A stretch of DNA of 64,000 bases, taken from Lysobacter prati. GTDB taxonomy: Bacteria; Pseudomonadota; Gammaproteobacteria; Xanthomonadales; Xanthomonadaceae. Below the pieces are notes generated by a model, which worked only from the letters and a program-made list of their open reading frames with translations, had not been told where the DNA came from and searched no databases. The position numbers and the translations under genes were made by a program. The stretch is taken from positions 434,001-498,000 of the forward strand of contig NZ_VLNV01000001.1 in assembly GCF_009765215.1 (NCBI RefSeq). Direction: 5' to 3'. Shown here piece by piece: positions 29,764-38,446 of this stretch (within the stretch, counting starts at the first letter, position 1; every line of letters begins with the position of its first letter).

Positions 29764-30582
29764 CTAATCGCGCGACGACGTCAGGCGCCGGTACTGCGAC
29801 ATGTGGCGGATCGCCTGGCGCGGCTGGTCGAGCGCTTCGTGCAGCAAGGCCAGGTTGTAGTGGCAATCGGCCAGGGCAGGATCCTCCTGCAGCGCGGCCT
29901 CGTAGGCGACGATCGCTTCCTGCTTGCGGTCCATGTCGTCCAGCAGCACGCCCAGGTTGTAGAACAGCAGCGGACCGTCGTCGCCGTTGGCGAGCGCATC
30001 GCGGTAGACCCGTTCGGCGTCCTCGAACCGCCCGAGTTCGTGCAGCAGGCGACCGAGGTTGATTCGTGCGTCCTGCCGTGCCGGCTCGGCGGCGATGGCG
30101 CGACGGTAGGCGTCGATTGCGGCTTGCGCAACTTCTCCGGCGTCTGTTTCGACGTCAGCGCTTGTGTCCGTGGAGGGCAGGGCGGATGCGGCGGGGACCG
30201 GTTCGATCACCCGCAGCGAACCCTGTGCCGGATCGCCTTCGAAGGCGAGCAGGTATTGCCCCGATTCGGCACGCCAGCGACTGCCGCCTTCGCGCACGAC
30301 CACGTGGTCGGCAATCGCGCCGATGCTCAGGCCCGACAGCGGCATCTGCTCGGGCAGGCGGCTGCGCAGCTCCTTGAGCGATCGCAGGATCCTTCGCTGC
30401 GGAACGTTGGCCGCGGCGAGGGCACGCGCGGTGCGAAGCACGATCAGGTCCTGGAACGAGAACAGCCAGGCATTGCGCGGCCCGCGCGTGGGCGTGACAA
30501 ACCCTGCCGTGACCAGCGATCGGATGGCACTGCGGGGCAGGCGGAGCAGCTTTTCGACATCGCGCATGCCGTAGTGGTGCAT
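29764..30582 (-). CDS. MerR-type HTH and TPR protein linked to ku
   Basis: The 272-aa product has an N-terminal MerR-like helix-turn-helix (1-75). An unassigned middle follows, then tetratricopeptide repeats (about 145-265; for example LFYNLGVLLDDMDRKQEAIV). It has no Cys cluster for metal sensing. The gene is 6 nt downstream of ku on the same strand, so it is probably cotranscribed with ku. A regulator or scaffold for end joining is inferred from position alone. Confidence 0.75.
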   Translation of the reverse strand: MHHYGMRDVEKLLRLPRSAIRSLVTAGFVTPTRGPRNAWLFSFQDLIVLRTARALAAANVPQRRILRSLKELRSRLPEQMPLSGLSIGAIADHVVVREGGSRWRAESGQYLLAFEGDPAQGSLRVIEPVPAASALPSTDTSADVETDAGEVAQAAIDAYRRAIAAEPARQDARINLGRLLHELGRFEDAERVYRDALANGDDGPLLFYNLGVLLDDMDRKQEAIVAYEAALQEDPALADCHYNLALLHEALDQPRQAIRHMSQYRRLTSSRD

Positions 30583-30588
30583 GTGCGG

Positions 30589-31491
30589 CTACTTCGCCTT
30601 CTTGGCAGCCTTGCGCCTGGCCGGCACCGCTTCTTCCTCGACGGCCTGCTTGGGCGGTTTGCGCGCGCGGGTCGCGGACTGGGTCGCAGGCTTGCCCTTG
30701 GCCGCGGGCGTCGTCGCACCCTTCTTCTCAAGGCTCGCACGCAGAGCTTCCATCAGGTCAATGATCTGCGCGCCGCCGCCAGGTTCCTCGGCTACCGTGA
30801 TCTGCTCGCCTTCGACCTTGCGCTGGATCGCCTCTTCCACGCGCTCGCTGACCTCATCCTTGTAGGCGCCCGGATCGAAGCGGCTGGAGGCCTGCTGGTC
30901 GATCAGCTGCTGCGCCAGCTTGAGCTCGGCATCGCGGACGTCGGTCTTGGGGATGTCGAGGTCGCCGATCGAGCGGACCTCGTTGGCATACAGCAGCTGC
31001 TGCATCACCAGTCCGTCGTCGACGGGGCGGATCATCACGATGTGCTGCTTGCCGTGCGAGGCCCAGGTGCCGACCGCGCAGCGCTTGGATTCGCGCAGCG
31101 CCTTGGCGAACAGTGCGTATGGTTTGGCGCCGCCCTTGTCGGGGGCCAGGTAGTACGCCTTGTCGAAGTAGACCGGGTCGATCGAGGAGATCGGCACGAA
31201 TTCGGTGATGTCGGCGCTGTGGGTGCCGGCCTCCTCGAGTGCCTTGAGTTCCTCGGGCGTGAACATGACGTACTGGTCCTTGGCGAACTCGTAGCCCTTC
31301 ACGATGTCGTTACGCGCGACCGGGATCTCCTCTCGCGCGCAGATGTACTGCTGCTTCAGGCGAGATCCGCAGCCCTTGTGCAGCAGGTTGAAGGAGATCG
31401 AGTGGCTGGACTCGGTGGCCGAATACAGCTTCACCGGGATGGATACCAGACCGAATGAAACGGTCAGCGACGCAATCGAACGTGCAGCCAT
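30589..31491 (-). CDS. ku: Ku DNA end-binding protein
   Basis: The 300-aa product has the bacterial Ku core from residue 1 (MAARSIASLTVSFGLVSIPV) to about 250. A Lys/Ala-rich C-terminal tail follows, which in other Ku proteins aids DNA binding. Ku homodimers bind double-strand ends and recruit LigD. The gene lies 20 nt downstream of ligD on the same strand. Confidence 0.96.
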   Translation of the reverse strand: MAARSIASLTVSFGLVSIPVKLYSATESSHSISFNLLHKGCGSRLKQQYICAREEIPVARNDIVKGYEFAKDQYVMFTPEELKALEEAGTHSADITEFVPISSIDPVYFDKAYYLAPDKGGAKPYALFAKALRESKRCAVGTWASHGKQHIVMIRPVDDGLVMQQLLYANEVRSIGDLDIPKTDVRDAELKLAQQLIDQQASSRFDPGAYKDEVSERVEEAIQRKVEGEQITVAEEPGGGAQIIDLMEALRASLEKKGATTPAAKGKPATQSATRARKPPKQAVEEEAVPARRKAAKKAK

Positions 31492-31511
31492 GACTGCCTC
31501 CGGGAGGGACG

Positions 31512-34229
31512 TCAGGCGGGGCCACCCGCCAGGGCGCTCGCCAGGTCCTGCTTGCGTTCCAGGGCGTCGCTCCAGCGATCACCCGTGCGGGACAGACGCT
31601 TTACCACATCCGGGATCCTGAAGTCGAGCGGGTGCGCGTCGGCCAGTTCGTCCCAGGTCAGCGGCATCGACACCGGTGCGCCGGGCTCGCCGCGCGGCGA
31701 GTAGGCAACGTTCAAGGTCTTGCCGCGCACATTCATGTTGTGGTCCATGAAGATCTTGCCGGTGCGCTTGGGCACGCTCCACTCCATGGTGATGTCCTTG
31801 GGGTGCTGGCGCATGAGATGGCGACTGACCAGTTCGGACACGTGCCGGGTGGCATCGAAGTCGAGCGTTCGCCGGATCGGCACGAACACGTGCAGGCCGG
31901 TCTTGCCCGAGGTTTTCACGATCGGCTGCAGCGACATGCCCAGCAGCAACTCGCGCAACCAGAACGCGACCTGCTTGCCCTTCTCGAAGGCAACCGTGTT
32001 GAGCTCCGGCTCGGCACCCTTGGCTTCCTTGCCGGAGTAGATGTAGGGGTCGATGTCGAACACGACATAGTCGGGGTAGTTCAGCACCGACGCTTCCATC
32101 GCTTCCAGCGAGCTGTCGTAGTCGGTCGACGACGACACCGCATCCGGCCCCGGACGCGCGCGCGAGTGCCAGACATGGAACTCCAGCGTGCCCGACTGCG
32201 CCAGCCACAGCAGCGTCGGCAGGTTGTTGCACAGCAGGTACTCGTGGTCCTCGTCCTTGTGCGCGGAATAGACATTGATCGTCTTGACGAAATCCGGTCG
32301 CTCCTGCGTCCAGTGCTTCTGGAAGAACCGCTGGCCACCGATGCCATCGGGCATGCGAATCATCGTCAGCGGCCGGTCGGCGAGGTGGGGCAGCATCAGC
32401 GGTGCGACGTGGGTCAGGTAGCGCAGCAGGTCGCGCTTGGTCAGCGCCGGCTGCTGCAAGGCTTCGACCGCGGGCCAGTAGACACGGTCGAGGTGGGTCA
32501 GGCGGATGCGCTGGTCGCCGACGGCCAGGTCGAAGGCGTTCTTCGGATTATCTAGCGCCACCAGGATGTCGTCGGCGCCGGTGGCCGGTGCCGGCAGGTG
32601 CGCTTCGCCGTTGCGGCGGGGGGTGGATTTCGGCACTGCCAGTGGATCGGTGCGCTTGACCGTTCGCGCCTCGATGTCATCGCGCAGGCGTACGAATGTC
32701 GGTGCGCGCAGCGATCCGTCCTCGGTCCACTGCTGGTAGTTGATCTCGGCAACAAGATCCGGCTTCACCCACGTGACCGGGCCGTTGACCACGGGCGTTT
32801 CGGCGAAGGGGCAGGTGTCGATGTGCAGAGGCTGCAGTCGCGCCAGCACCTGCTTGAGCGTGCGCTCGTCGAACCCCGAGCCGACGTGCGAGGCGTGGCG
32901 CAGCTTGCCCTTGTCCCAGTAGCCGACCAGCAGCGCACCGAGTTTTCCGCGACCGCCCTTGCCGCTGGTGTAACCGCCGATCACGAACTCGGCGCTGTGT
33001 GTCGGCTTGATCTTGAGCCAGGCCGGTGAGCGCCGGCCGGCTTCGTAGACGCTGTCCTTGTGCTTGCCGACCACGCCTTCGAAACCGCTGGCGAGCGCGG
33101 CGGCCTGCAGGGCCGCACCGTCGTCGGCCGCGTGCACCAGGTGGATCAGCGGCGATGGCAGCAGGCATTGGGCGAGATAGCGGCGACGGTCGCGATACGG
33201 CGTCCGGCGCAGGTCGATGCCTTCGAAGTGCAGCAGGTCGAAGGCGTAGAAGAGGGTGGGACTGGCGCGGTCGGCAGCGGCGATCTCGCGCTCGCCCTTG
33301 AGCTGGAAGCGGTTCTGCAGGGCGTTGAAGGAGGGCTTGCCGTTGCCATCGAATGCCACCAGCTCACCGTCGAGGATCAGGCCGCTGCGTGCCTGCTCGC
33401 GCAGCTCTGCGGCCAGGCGCGGAAACGTCGCGGCCAGCTCGAGGCCGCGCCGCGAACGGATGCGGACGCCGTTGCCGTCGACGAATGCGAGCGCACGGTA
33501 GCCATCCAGCTTCGGCTCCCACAGCCAGTCCGGGTGGTGCAACGGTGCATCGCCGATCTCGGCGAGCATCGGCTGCAGCTTCTCCGGCATTGCGCTCACT
33601 TCCCCGTGCGGTGCCAGTCGCGTTGCCGGCATGCGGTGCACCGGCGCGACCTTGAGGTCCCTGACGGCGAAGCCGGACAACACCGACCGGTCCTGTGCCA
33701 TGACATCGGCCGTGCTGACGAAGCGATCCTTGTGCTTGATCAGCAACCAGGTCTTCACGTCCTTGGTGCGCACCAGCGCGAACGAACCTTTCAGCTTCTC
33801 GCCGCGCAGCTGGATGCTCAGCTTGCCGACGTCGATGCCTTCGCGCACGCGGCGCTCGGCCTCGGCGCGATCGTCGAACGCGGTGCCGCCCTCGTCGGGG
33901 CTGTAGACGCCGCAGTCCCACACGATCACCTCGCCGGAGCCGTATTGGCCGGGCGGGATCACGCCCTCGAACGAGGCGTAGTCGTAGGGATGGTCCTCGA
34001 CGAACACTGCCAAGCGCTTCTCGGCGGGGTCCAGCGACGGCCCCTTGGGCACGGCCCAGGACTTCAGCACGCCGTCGCACTGCAGCCGGAAGTCGTAATG
34101 CAGCGCCCGCGCCAGATGCTGCTGGACCACGAACAGCAGCGGCCCGCTGCCGCCCTCGACGGCCACCGGCGGCGGTTCCGGGGTGGCTTCGAAGCGTCGC
34201 TTGGCGGAATATTCGCTGAGCTTTGCCAT
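31512..34229 (-). CDS. ligD: Multidomain ATP-dependent DNA ligase D
   Basis: The 905-aa product has three domains. They are an N-terminal 3'-phosphoesterase (about 1-165; HLARALHYDFRL and EDHPYDY with His44 and His80), a ligase domain with nucleotidyl-accepting Lys240 in EPKLDGYR (about 215-520), and a C-terminal polymerase/primase domain from about 600 to 890 (LTHLDRVYWPA, FDIDPY). This is the phosphoesterase-ligase-polymerase order. With Ku it should repair double-strand breaks by non-homologous end joining. It is divergent from a DUF72 gene with a 25-nt gap. Confidence 0.96.
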   Translation of the reverse strand: MAKLSEYSAKRRFEATPEPPPVAVEGGSGPLLFVVQQHLARALHYDFRLQCDGVLKSWAVPKGPSLDPAEKRLAVFVEDHPYDYASFEGVIPPGQYGSGEVIVWDCGVYSPDEGGTAFDDRAEAERRVREGIDVGKLSIQLRGEKLKGSFALVRTKDVKTWLLIKHKDRFVSTADVMAQDRSVLSGFAVRDLKVAPVHRMPATRLAPHGEVSAMPEKLQPMLAEIGDAPLHHPDWLWEPKLDGYRALAFVDGNGVRIRSRRGLELAATFPRLAAELREQARSGLILDGELVAFDGNGKPSFNALQNRFQLKGEREIAAADRASPTLFYAFDLLHFEGIDLRRTPYRDRRRYLAQCLLPSPLIHLVHAADDGAALQAAALASGFEGVVGKHKDSVYEAGRRSPAWLKIKPTHSAEFVIGGYTSGKGGRGKLGALLVGYWDKGKLRHASHVGSGFDERTLKQVLARLQPLHIDTCPFAETPVVNGPVTWVKPDLVAEINYQQWTEDGSLRAPTFVRLRDDIEARTVKRTDPLAVPKSTPRRNGEAHLPAPATGADDILVALDNPKNAFDLAVGDQRIRLTHLDRVYWPAVEALQQPALTKRDLLRYLTHVAPLMLPHLADRPLTMIRMPDGIGGQRFFQKHWTQERPDFVKTINVYSAHKDEDHEYLLCNNLPTLLWLAQSGTLEFHVWHSRARPGPDAVSSSTDYDSSLEAMEASVLNYPDYVVFDIDPYIYSGKEAKGAEPELNTVAFEKGKQVAFWLRELLLGMSLQPIVKTSGKTGLHVFVPIRRTLDFDATRHVSELVSRHLMRQHPKDITMEWSVPKRTGKIFMDHNMNVRGKTLNVAYSPRGEPGAPVSMPLTWDELADAHPLDFRIPDVVKRLSRTGDRWSDALERKQDLASALAGGPA

Positions 34230-34254
34230 GTCGGGTCACCGGAGGGTTCGGACC

Positions 34255-34980
34255 ATGACTGCACGACTGCTGGTGGGTGCGAGCGGCTATTCCTACAAGG
34301 AATGGAAGGGGGACTTCTATCCCGCGACCATCAAGCCCGACGCCATGCTCGCCTGGTACGCGCAGCACCTGCCCACGGTCGAGATCAACAATACCTTTTA
34401 CCGGATGCCCAGGGTGTCGATGCTGGAGGACTGGGTGCAGGCTACCCCGGAGCACTTCCGCTTCGCGATCAAGGCCTCGCGTCACATCACCCACGAGGCG
34501 CGACTAAAGGCAGAGGAGTCCAGCCAGCCGCTGGCCTACCTCTACGACCATCTGCAGGCGCTGGGCGGCAAGCGCGGCCCGGTGCTGTTCCAGCTGCCGC
34601 CGTTCCTGAAGAAGGACCTGCCGCGCCTGGTCGACTTCCTGCAGCTGCTGCCCGCGGACCATCAGGCGGTGTTCGAGTTCCGCAACGACAGCTGGTTCGA
34701 CGACGACGTCTACGACGCGTTACGCGATGCCCGCGCGACGCTGTGCTTGTCCGAACGCGAGGATGCGACACCGCCGCCGTTGCTGGAAACGTCGTCGTGG
34801 GGGTATGTGCGGCTGAGGCTGGAGCAGTACTCCGGGCACGACCTTGCGCGCTGGGTGGAGCGGTTCAACGCGACCGCATGGGACGATATCCATGTCTACT
34901 TCATGCACGAACCGACCGCGCCGGAGTATGCGCGGACTTTGATGGAACTTGCGGCAATCCAGGAGGGCAGGGAGTCATGA
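34255..34980 (+). CDS. DUF72 family protein
   Basis: The 241-aa product has the DUF72 TIM-barrel-like fold. Hallmarks are GASGYSYKEWKGDFYP, VEINNTFYRMP, and a RNDSWF segment. The function is unknown. The start at 34255 has GGAGGG upstream. Its stop overlaps the next start (ATGA), indicating coupling with the hydrolase gene. Confidence 0.92.
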   Translation: MTARLLVGASGYSYKEWKGDFYPATIKPDAMLAWYAQHLPTVEINNTFYRMPRVSMLEDWVQATPEHFRFAIKASRHITHEARLKAEESSQPLAYLYDHLQALGGKRGPVLFQLPPFLKKDLPRLVDFLQLLPADHQAVFEFRNDSWFDDDVYDALRDARATLCLSEREDATPPPLLETSSWGYVRLRLEQYSGHDLARWVERFNATAWDDIHVYFMHEPTAPEYARTLMELAAIQEGRES

Positions 34981-35657
34981 CGGATACCACACGTCCAGTG
35001 AGCATCGACGTCGAATCAGGCGAGCAGGTCTCGGGCCTGCTGCAGGCACCTGCCGATGCGACCGCGTGCTACGTGCTGGCCCATGGTGCCGGCGCCGGCA
35101 TGACCCATGCGTTCATGGCAGCGGTAGCGGAAGGACTGGCCGAGCGCTCGGTGGCGACGCTTCGCTATCAGTTCCCCTACATGGAGCGCGGTTCACGCCG
35201 GCCCGACTCGCCGAAGCTCGCGCAGGCGACCGTGCGGGCGGCGGTGGCGGAAGCGTCGCGGCGCCTGCCCGGAATGCCGTTGATTGCCGGTGGCAAATCG
35301 TTCGGAGGCCGCATGACTTCGCAAGCGCAGGCGGCCTCACCGTTGCCTGGCGTGCGCGGCCTGGCGTTCATCGGCTTTCCGCTGCATCCGGCGGGCAAGC
35401 CCTCGGACGAGCGCGCCGAACACCTGGCGCAGGTCGCGGTACCGATGCTGTTCCTGCAAGGCACGCGCGATGAACTGGCCAGCCTCGAGCTGCTGCAGCC
35501 GGTGGTGAACCGGCTGCAGGCTCTGGCGACATTGCAGCTGTTCGCCGACGCCGATCACTCCTTCCATGTGCCGGCACGCAGCGGTCGCAAGGATTCGCAG
35601 GTGATGGCGGAACTGCTGGACGTGCTGGCGAAATGGATCGGCTCGGTGGTGCGGTAG
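34977..35657 (+). CDS. Alpha/beta-hydrolase family protein (KANL3/Tex30-like)
   Basis: The 226-aa product has [11 protein letters not shown] (oxyanion region), GKSFGGRM as the nucleophile elbow with Ser, LQGTRDELA (Asp), and a DHSFHV His, giving a full triad. The family is close to dienelactone-hydrolase-like proteins; the substrate is unknown. Translation starts within the DUF72 stop. A 7-nt gap separates it from the convergent SDR gene. Confidence 0.9.
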   Translation: MTDTTRPVSIDVESGEQVSGLLQAPADATACYVLAHGAGAGMTHAFMAAVAEGLAERSVATLRYQFPYMERGSRRPDSPKLAQATVRAAVAEASRRLPGMPLIAGGKSFGGRMTSQAQAASPLPGVRGLAFIGFPLHPAGKPSDERAEHLAQVAVPMLFLQGTRDELASLELLQPVVNRLQALATLQLFADADHSFHVPARSGRKDSQVMAELLDVLAKWIGSVVR

Positions 35658-35664
35658 CGGGCGG

Positions 35665-36564
35665 TCAATGCGCCGTACGCGGCACCAGCAGGTCCGACAA
35701 TCCCACGCGGTGCAGCATCTCGGCACGCAGGCGGTCGGTCACCGTGAAGCCGACATCGGCACCGTCCGCGGCCGGGTCGACGTGCACGCGGAACGGTCGC
35801 TTGCCGACGGGCATCGCCACCGCGTCGACGATTGCTTCTGCCACCAGCGACGCATCAGCGTCGGCCGGCACGATCTCCGCAAAGGCCTGCTGTACCTGCC
35901 CGCCGAATCCTGCATACGGTCCGGCGTCGTACTCGGCCGCGCGTGCCTCGTCGGCCGGCTGGCCGCTGTGGGCGAAATGGTTGGTACCGCTGGTAAACGC
36001 ACCGGGCACGATGATCGAGGTCTCGATGCCCCAACGTGACAGTTCGCGCGCGTACTGCACGGCAATGGCGTCCATCGCGGCCTTGGCGCCGAAGTAGGGC
36101 GCCAGGTACGGCGGTGTGCCGCCGGCGACGCTGCTGCTGGACACCCACACCACCAGGCCGCTGTGCTGCCGGCGCAGGTGCGGCAAGGCGGCGCGGTTGA
36201 CGCGCTGCGTGCTCAGCACGTTGACGTCGTACATCTGTGCGTACTGCTCCGGCGTGAACGCCTCTGCCGGGCCGAACATCATGTGGCCGGCATTGTGGAT
36301 CAGCACGTCGATGCGGCCGGTTTCGGCGATGACGTGCGAGATCGCCTGGTCGACCGAATCCTGTGACTGCACGTCCATCTCGACGATGCGCAGGTCGACG
36401 CCGTGCTCATTGGAAAAGGCCTTCATCTGTTCGACGACTGTAGCGTTGCGGCCGGTGGTGTTGCGCATCGAGGCGTAGACGGTGTGGCCGGAACGGGCCA
36501 GTGCTTCGGCGGTGAGGCGACCAAAGCCGCTGGAGGCGCCGGTGATGACGATGACGTTGTTCAT
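35665..36564 (-). CDS. Short-chain dehydrogenase/reductase
   Basis: The 299-aa product has the N-terminal TGASSGFG nucleotide-binding motif (8-15), NAG, and a YFGAK catalytic Tyr/Lys with upstream Ser. The start at 36564 begins at the Rossmann strand. Length and sequence fit the classical SDR group; the substrate is unknown. It is followed upstream by another SDR gene with a 75-nt gap. Confidence 0.92.
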   Translation of the reverse strand: MNNVIVITGASSGFGRLTAEALARSGHTVYASMRNTTGRNATVVEQMKAFSNEHGVDLRIVEMDVQSQDSVDQAISHVIAETGRIDVLIHNAGHMMFGPAEAFTPEQYAQMYDVNVLSTQRVNRAALPHLRRQHSGLVVWVSSSSVAGGTPPYLAPYFGAKAAMDAIAVQYARELSRWGIETSIIVPGAFTSGTNHFAHSGQPADEARAAEYDAGPYAGFGGQVQQAFAEIVPADADASLVAEAIVDAVAMPVGKRPFRVHVDPAADGADVGFTVTDRLRAEMLHRVGLSDLLVPRTAH

Positions 36565-36639
36565 GAGATTCTCCCGGGTGCAGCGGGCGCGTGGGCCACG
36601 ATGCACCGCGAATGTGTGGGGCGGCTCAGATGTAGGTGT

Positions 36640-37389
36640 TCAGATGATCCCGCCGTTGGCGCGCAGGACCTGGCCGTTGATCCAGGCACCGTCCGGACCG
36701 GCAAGGAACGCGACGGCAGCCGCGATGTCGGTCGGCTCGCCCAGGCGTTCCAGCGGTGCCTGCTTGGCCAGGCGGTCGATCACTTCCTGCGGCTTGCCTT
36801 CGAGGAACAGCCGCGTGGCGGTCGGGCCAGGCGCCACGGAGTTGACCGTGATGCTGCGGCCGCGCAGTTCCTTGGTCAGGACGTGGCTCATCGCTTCGAC
36901 CGCAGCCTTGGTTGCGGCATAGACGCCGTACGTGGCTGGCGTCAAGCCGACCACGCTGCTCGACAGATTGATGATGCGACCGCCGTCGCGCAGGCGACGG
37001 GCGGCTTCGCGCAAGGTATTGAACGTGCCCTTGAGGTTCACCGAGATCTGGCTGTCGAACAGCGCATCGTCGCTTTCGGCGAGCGAGGCCAGTCGCATGA
37101 TGCCCGCGTTGTTCACAAGCACGTCGACACCACCGAAGGCGGCTTCTGCAGCTTCGAACATGCGCGCGACCGCCACCGGATCGGCGACGTCGGCCTGGGC
37201 GCTGATGGCGCGGCCGCCGGCCTGCTCGATCTTGCCGACGAGCGATTCGGCTTCGTCCGGCGAGCCGGCGTAGTTGACGACGACGGTGAAGCCGTCGGCC
37301 GCCAGGCGCTCGGCGATGGCGGCGCCGATGCCGCGCGAGGCACCGGTGACGAGGGCGGTTCTATTGGAGGTCTGGGAGGAGGTGTTCAT
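36640..37389 (-). CDS. Short-chain dehydrogenase/reductase (FabG-like)
   Basis: The 249-aa product has TGASRGIG (15-22), NNAGI, and the YAATK active-site pair with upstream Ser. The C-terminus ends in a QVLRANGGII segment typical of FabG-like SDRs. It is divergent from a LysR gene with 137 nt between, so the LysR product probably controls it. The substrate is unknown. Confidence 0.92.
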   Translation of the reverse strand: MNTSSQTSNRTALVTGASRGIGAAIAERLAADGFTVVVNYAGSPDEAESLVGKIEQAGGRAISAQADVADPVAVARMFEAAEAAFGGVDVLVNNAGIMRLASLAESDDALFDSQISVNLKGTFNTLREAARRLRDGGRIINLSSSVVGLTPATYGVYAATKAAVEAMSHVLTKELRGRSITVNSVAPGPTATRLFLEGKPQEVIDRLAKQAPLERLGEPTDIAAAVAFLAGPDGAWINGQVLRANGGII

Positions 37390-37460
37390 GGCGATTTCCT
37401 GGGGTTTCGCGCCGGGGATTGGCGGCGTGGGGGTAGTCTGCCGAGCCCAGACGTGGAGAT

Positions 37461-37474
37461 AATCCACCTGGATT
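37461..37474. promoter_or_regulatory. 14-bp palindrome between SDR and LysR genes
   Basis: AATCCACCTGGATT has 6-bp arms and a 2-nt centre. It lies in the divergent intergenic region 53 nt before the LysR start. It is a candidate operator by position only. Confidence 0.3.
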
Positions 37475-37526
37475 TGGTATTACTGTTCCTCCACAGCGAA
37501 CAATCAGGCGACCAATCAGAGGCTCC

Positions 37527-38429
37527 ATGGACCGTTTCGACGTGATGCGGCTGTTCGTGAGGATCGTGGAACGCCGCAGCTTCACCCAGGCCGCACACGA
37601 CATGGACGTGCCCCGATCGACCTGCACCAAGGTCATCCACGACCTGGAGGAGCGCCTCGGCGCGCGCCTGCTGCAGCGGACCACGCGCGTGGTGCGGCCG
37701 ACGCTGGACGGCGAGGCGTACTACCTGCGCTGCCTGGGCATCCTCGACGACATCGAAGACGCCGATGGCGTGTTCCGCAATGCGACGCCCAAGGGCGTGC
37801 TGCGCGTGGAAGTGCAGGGCACGATCGCGCGCCACTTCCTGTTGCCGGCGCTGCCGGCATTCTTCGAACGCTACCCGGATATCGAGCTGGCGATCAGCGA
37901 GAGTGAACGCTGGGTCGACCTGGTGCAGGAAGGCGTGGATTGCGCACTGCGCTACGGCCAGCTGCGCGACAGCGAACTTGTAGCCCGGCAGGTAGGCATG
38001 CTCGAGCGGCTCACCGTTGCCACGCCCGACTACCTGGCCTGCTACGGCACGCCGACATCGATCGACGAACTTGATGGCCACCGCGTGGTCGGGCTGCGTT
38101 CGATCTCCACCGGCCACATCACGCCGATGGAATTCGGGCAGGGCAACCAGTCACGGACCGTCAGCCTGCCGTGCATCCTCTCGATGACCGGCACCGAGAG
38201 CTATCTGGCCGGCATCCGCCTGGGCCTGGGAATGGCGCAGGTGCCGCGGTTCCACATCGAAGACGAGCTTCGCAGCGGCGCACTGGTGCCGCTGCTGGCC
38301 GACACCCCACCGCCTTCCGCGCCGGTGTCGCTGTTGTATTCACGCACGCGCCAGCTGTCGCCGCGCGTGCGCGTGTTCCTGGATTGGGCCGCGCGGGAGT
38401 TTGCCGCGCGACTGGCGACGGGCAGCTGA
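37527..38429 (+). CDS. LysR-family transcriptional regulator (SDR-linked)
   Basis: The 300-aa product has an N-terminal HTH (SFTQAAHDMDVPRSTCTKVI, residues 18-37) and a C-terminal effector domain from about 90. It groups by sequence feel with DsdC/YafC-type LysR proteins. It is probably the regulator of the divergent SDR gene. Confidence 0.92.
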   Translation: MDRFDVMRLFVRIVERRSFTQAAHDMDVPRSTCTKVIHDLEERLGARLLQRTTRVVRPTLDGEAYYLRCLGILDDIEDADGVFRNATPKGVLRVEVQGTIARHFLLPALPAFFERYPDIELAISESERWVDLVQEGVDCALRYGQLRDSELVARQVGMLERLTVATPDYLACYGTPTSIDELDGHRVVGLRSISTGHITPMEFGQGNQSRTVSLPCILSMTGTESYLAGIRLGLGMAQVPRFHIEDELRSGALVPLLADTPPPSAPVSLLYSRTRQLSPRVRVFLDWAAREFAARLATGS

Positions 38430-38446
38430 GCCAGTGCGGGCACCTC

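Noticed and set aside
33060-34976. Long + strand open frame antisense to ligD
   Set aside because: It is a shadow of ligD codon bias in the opposite frame; only the part from 34977 has a ribosome-coupled start and homology.
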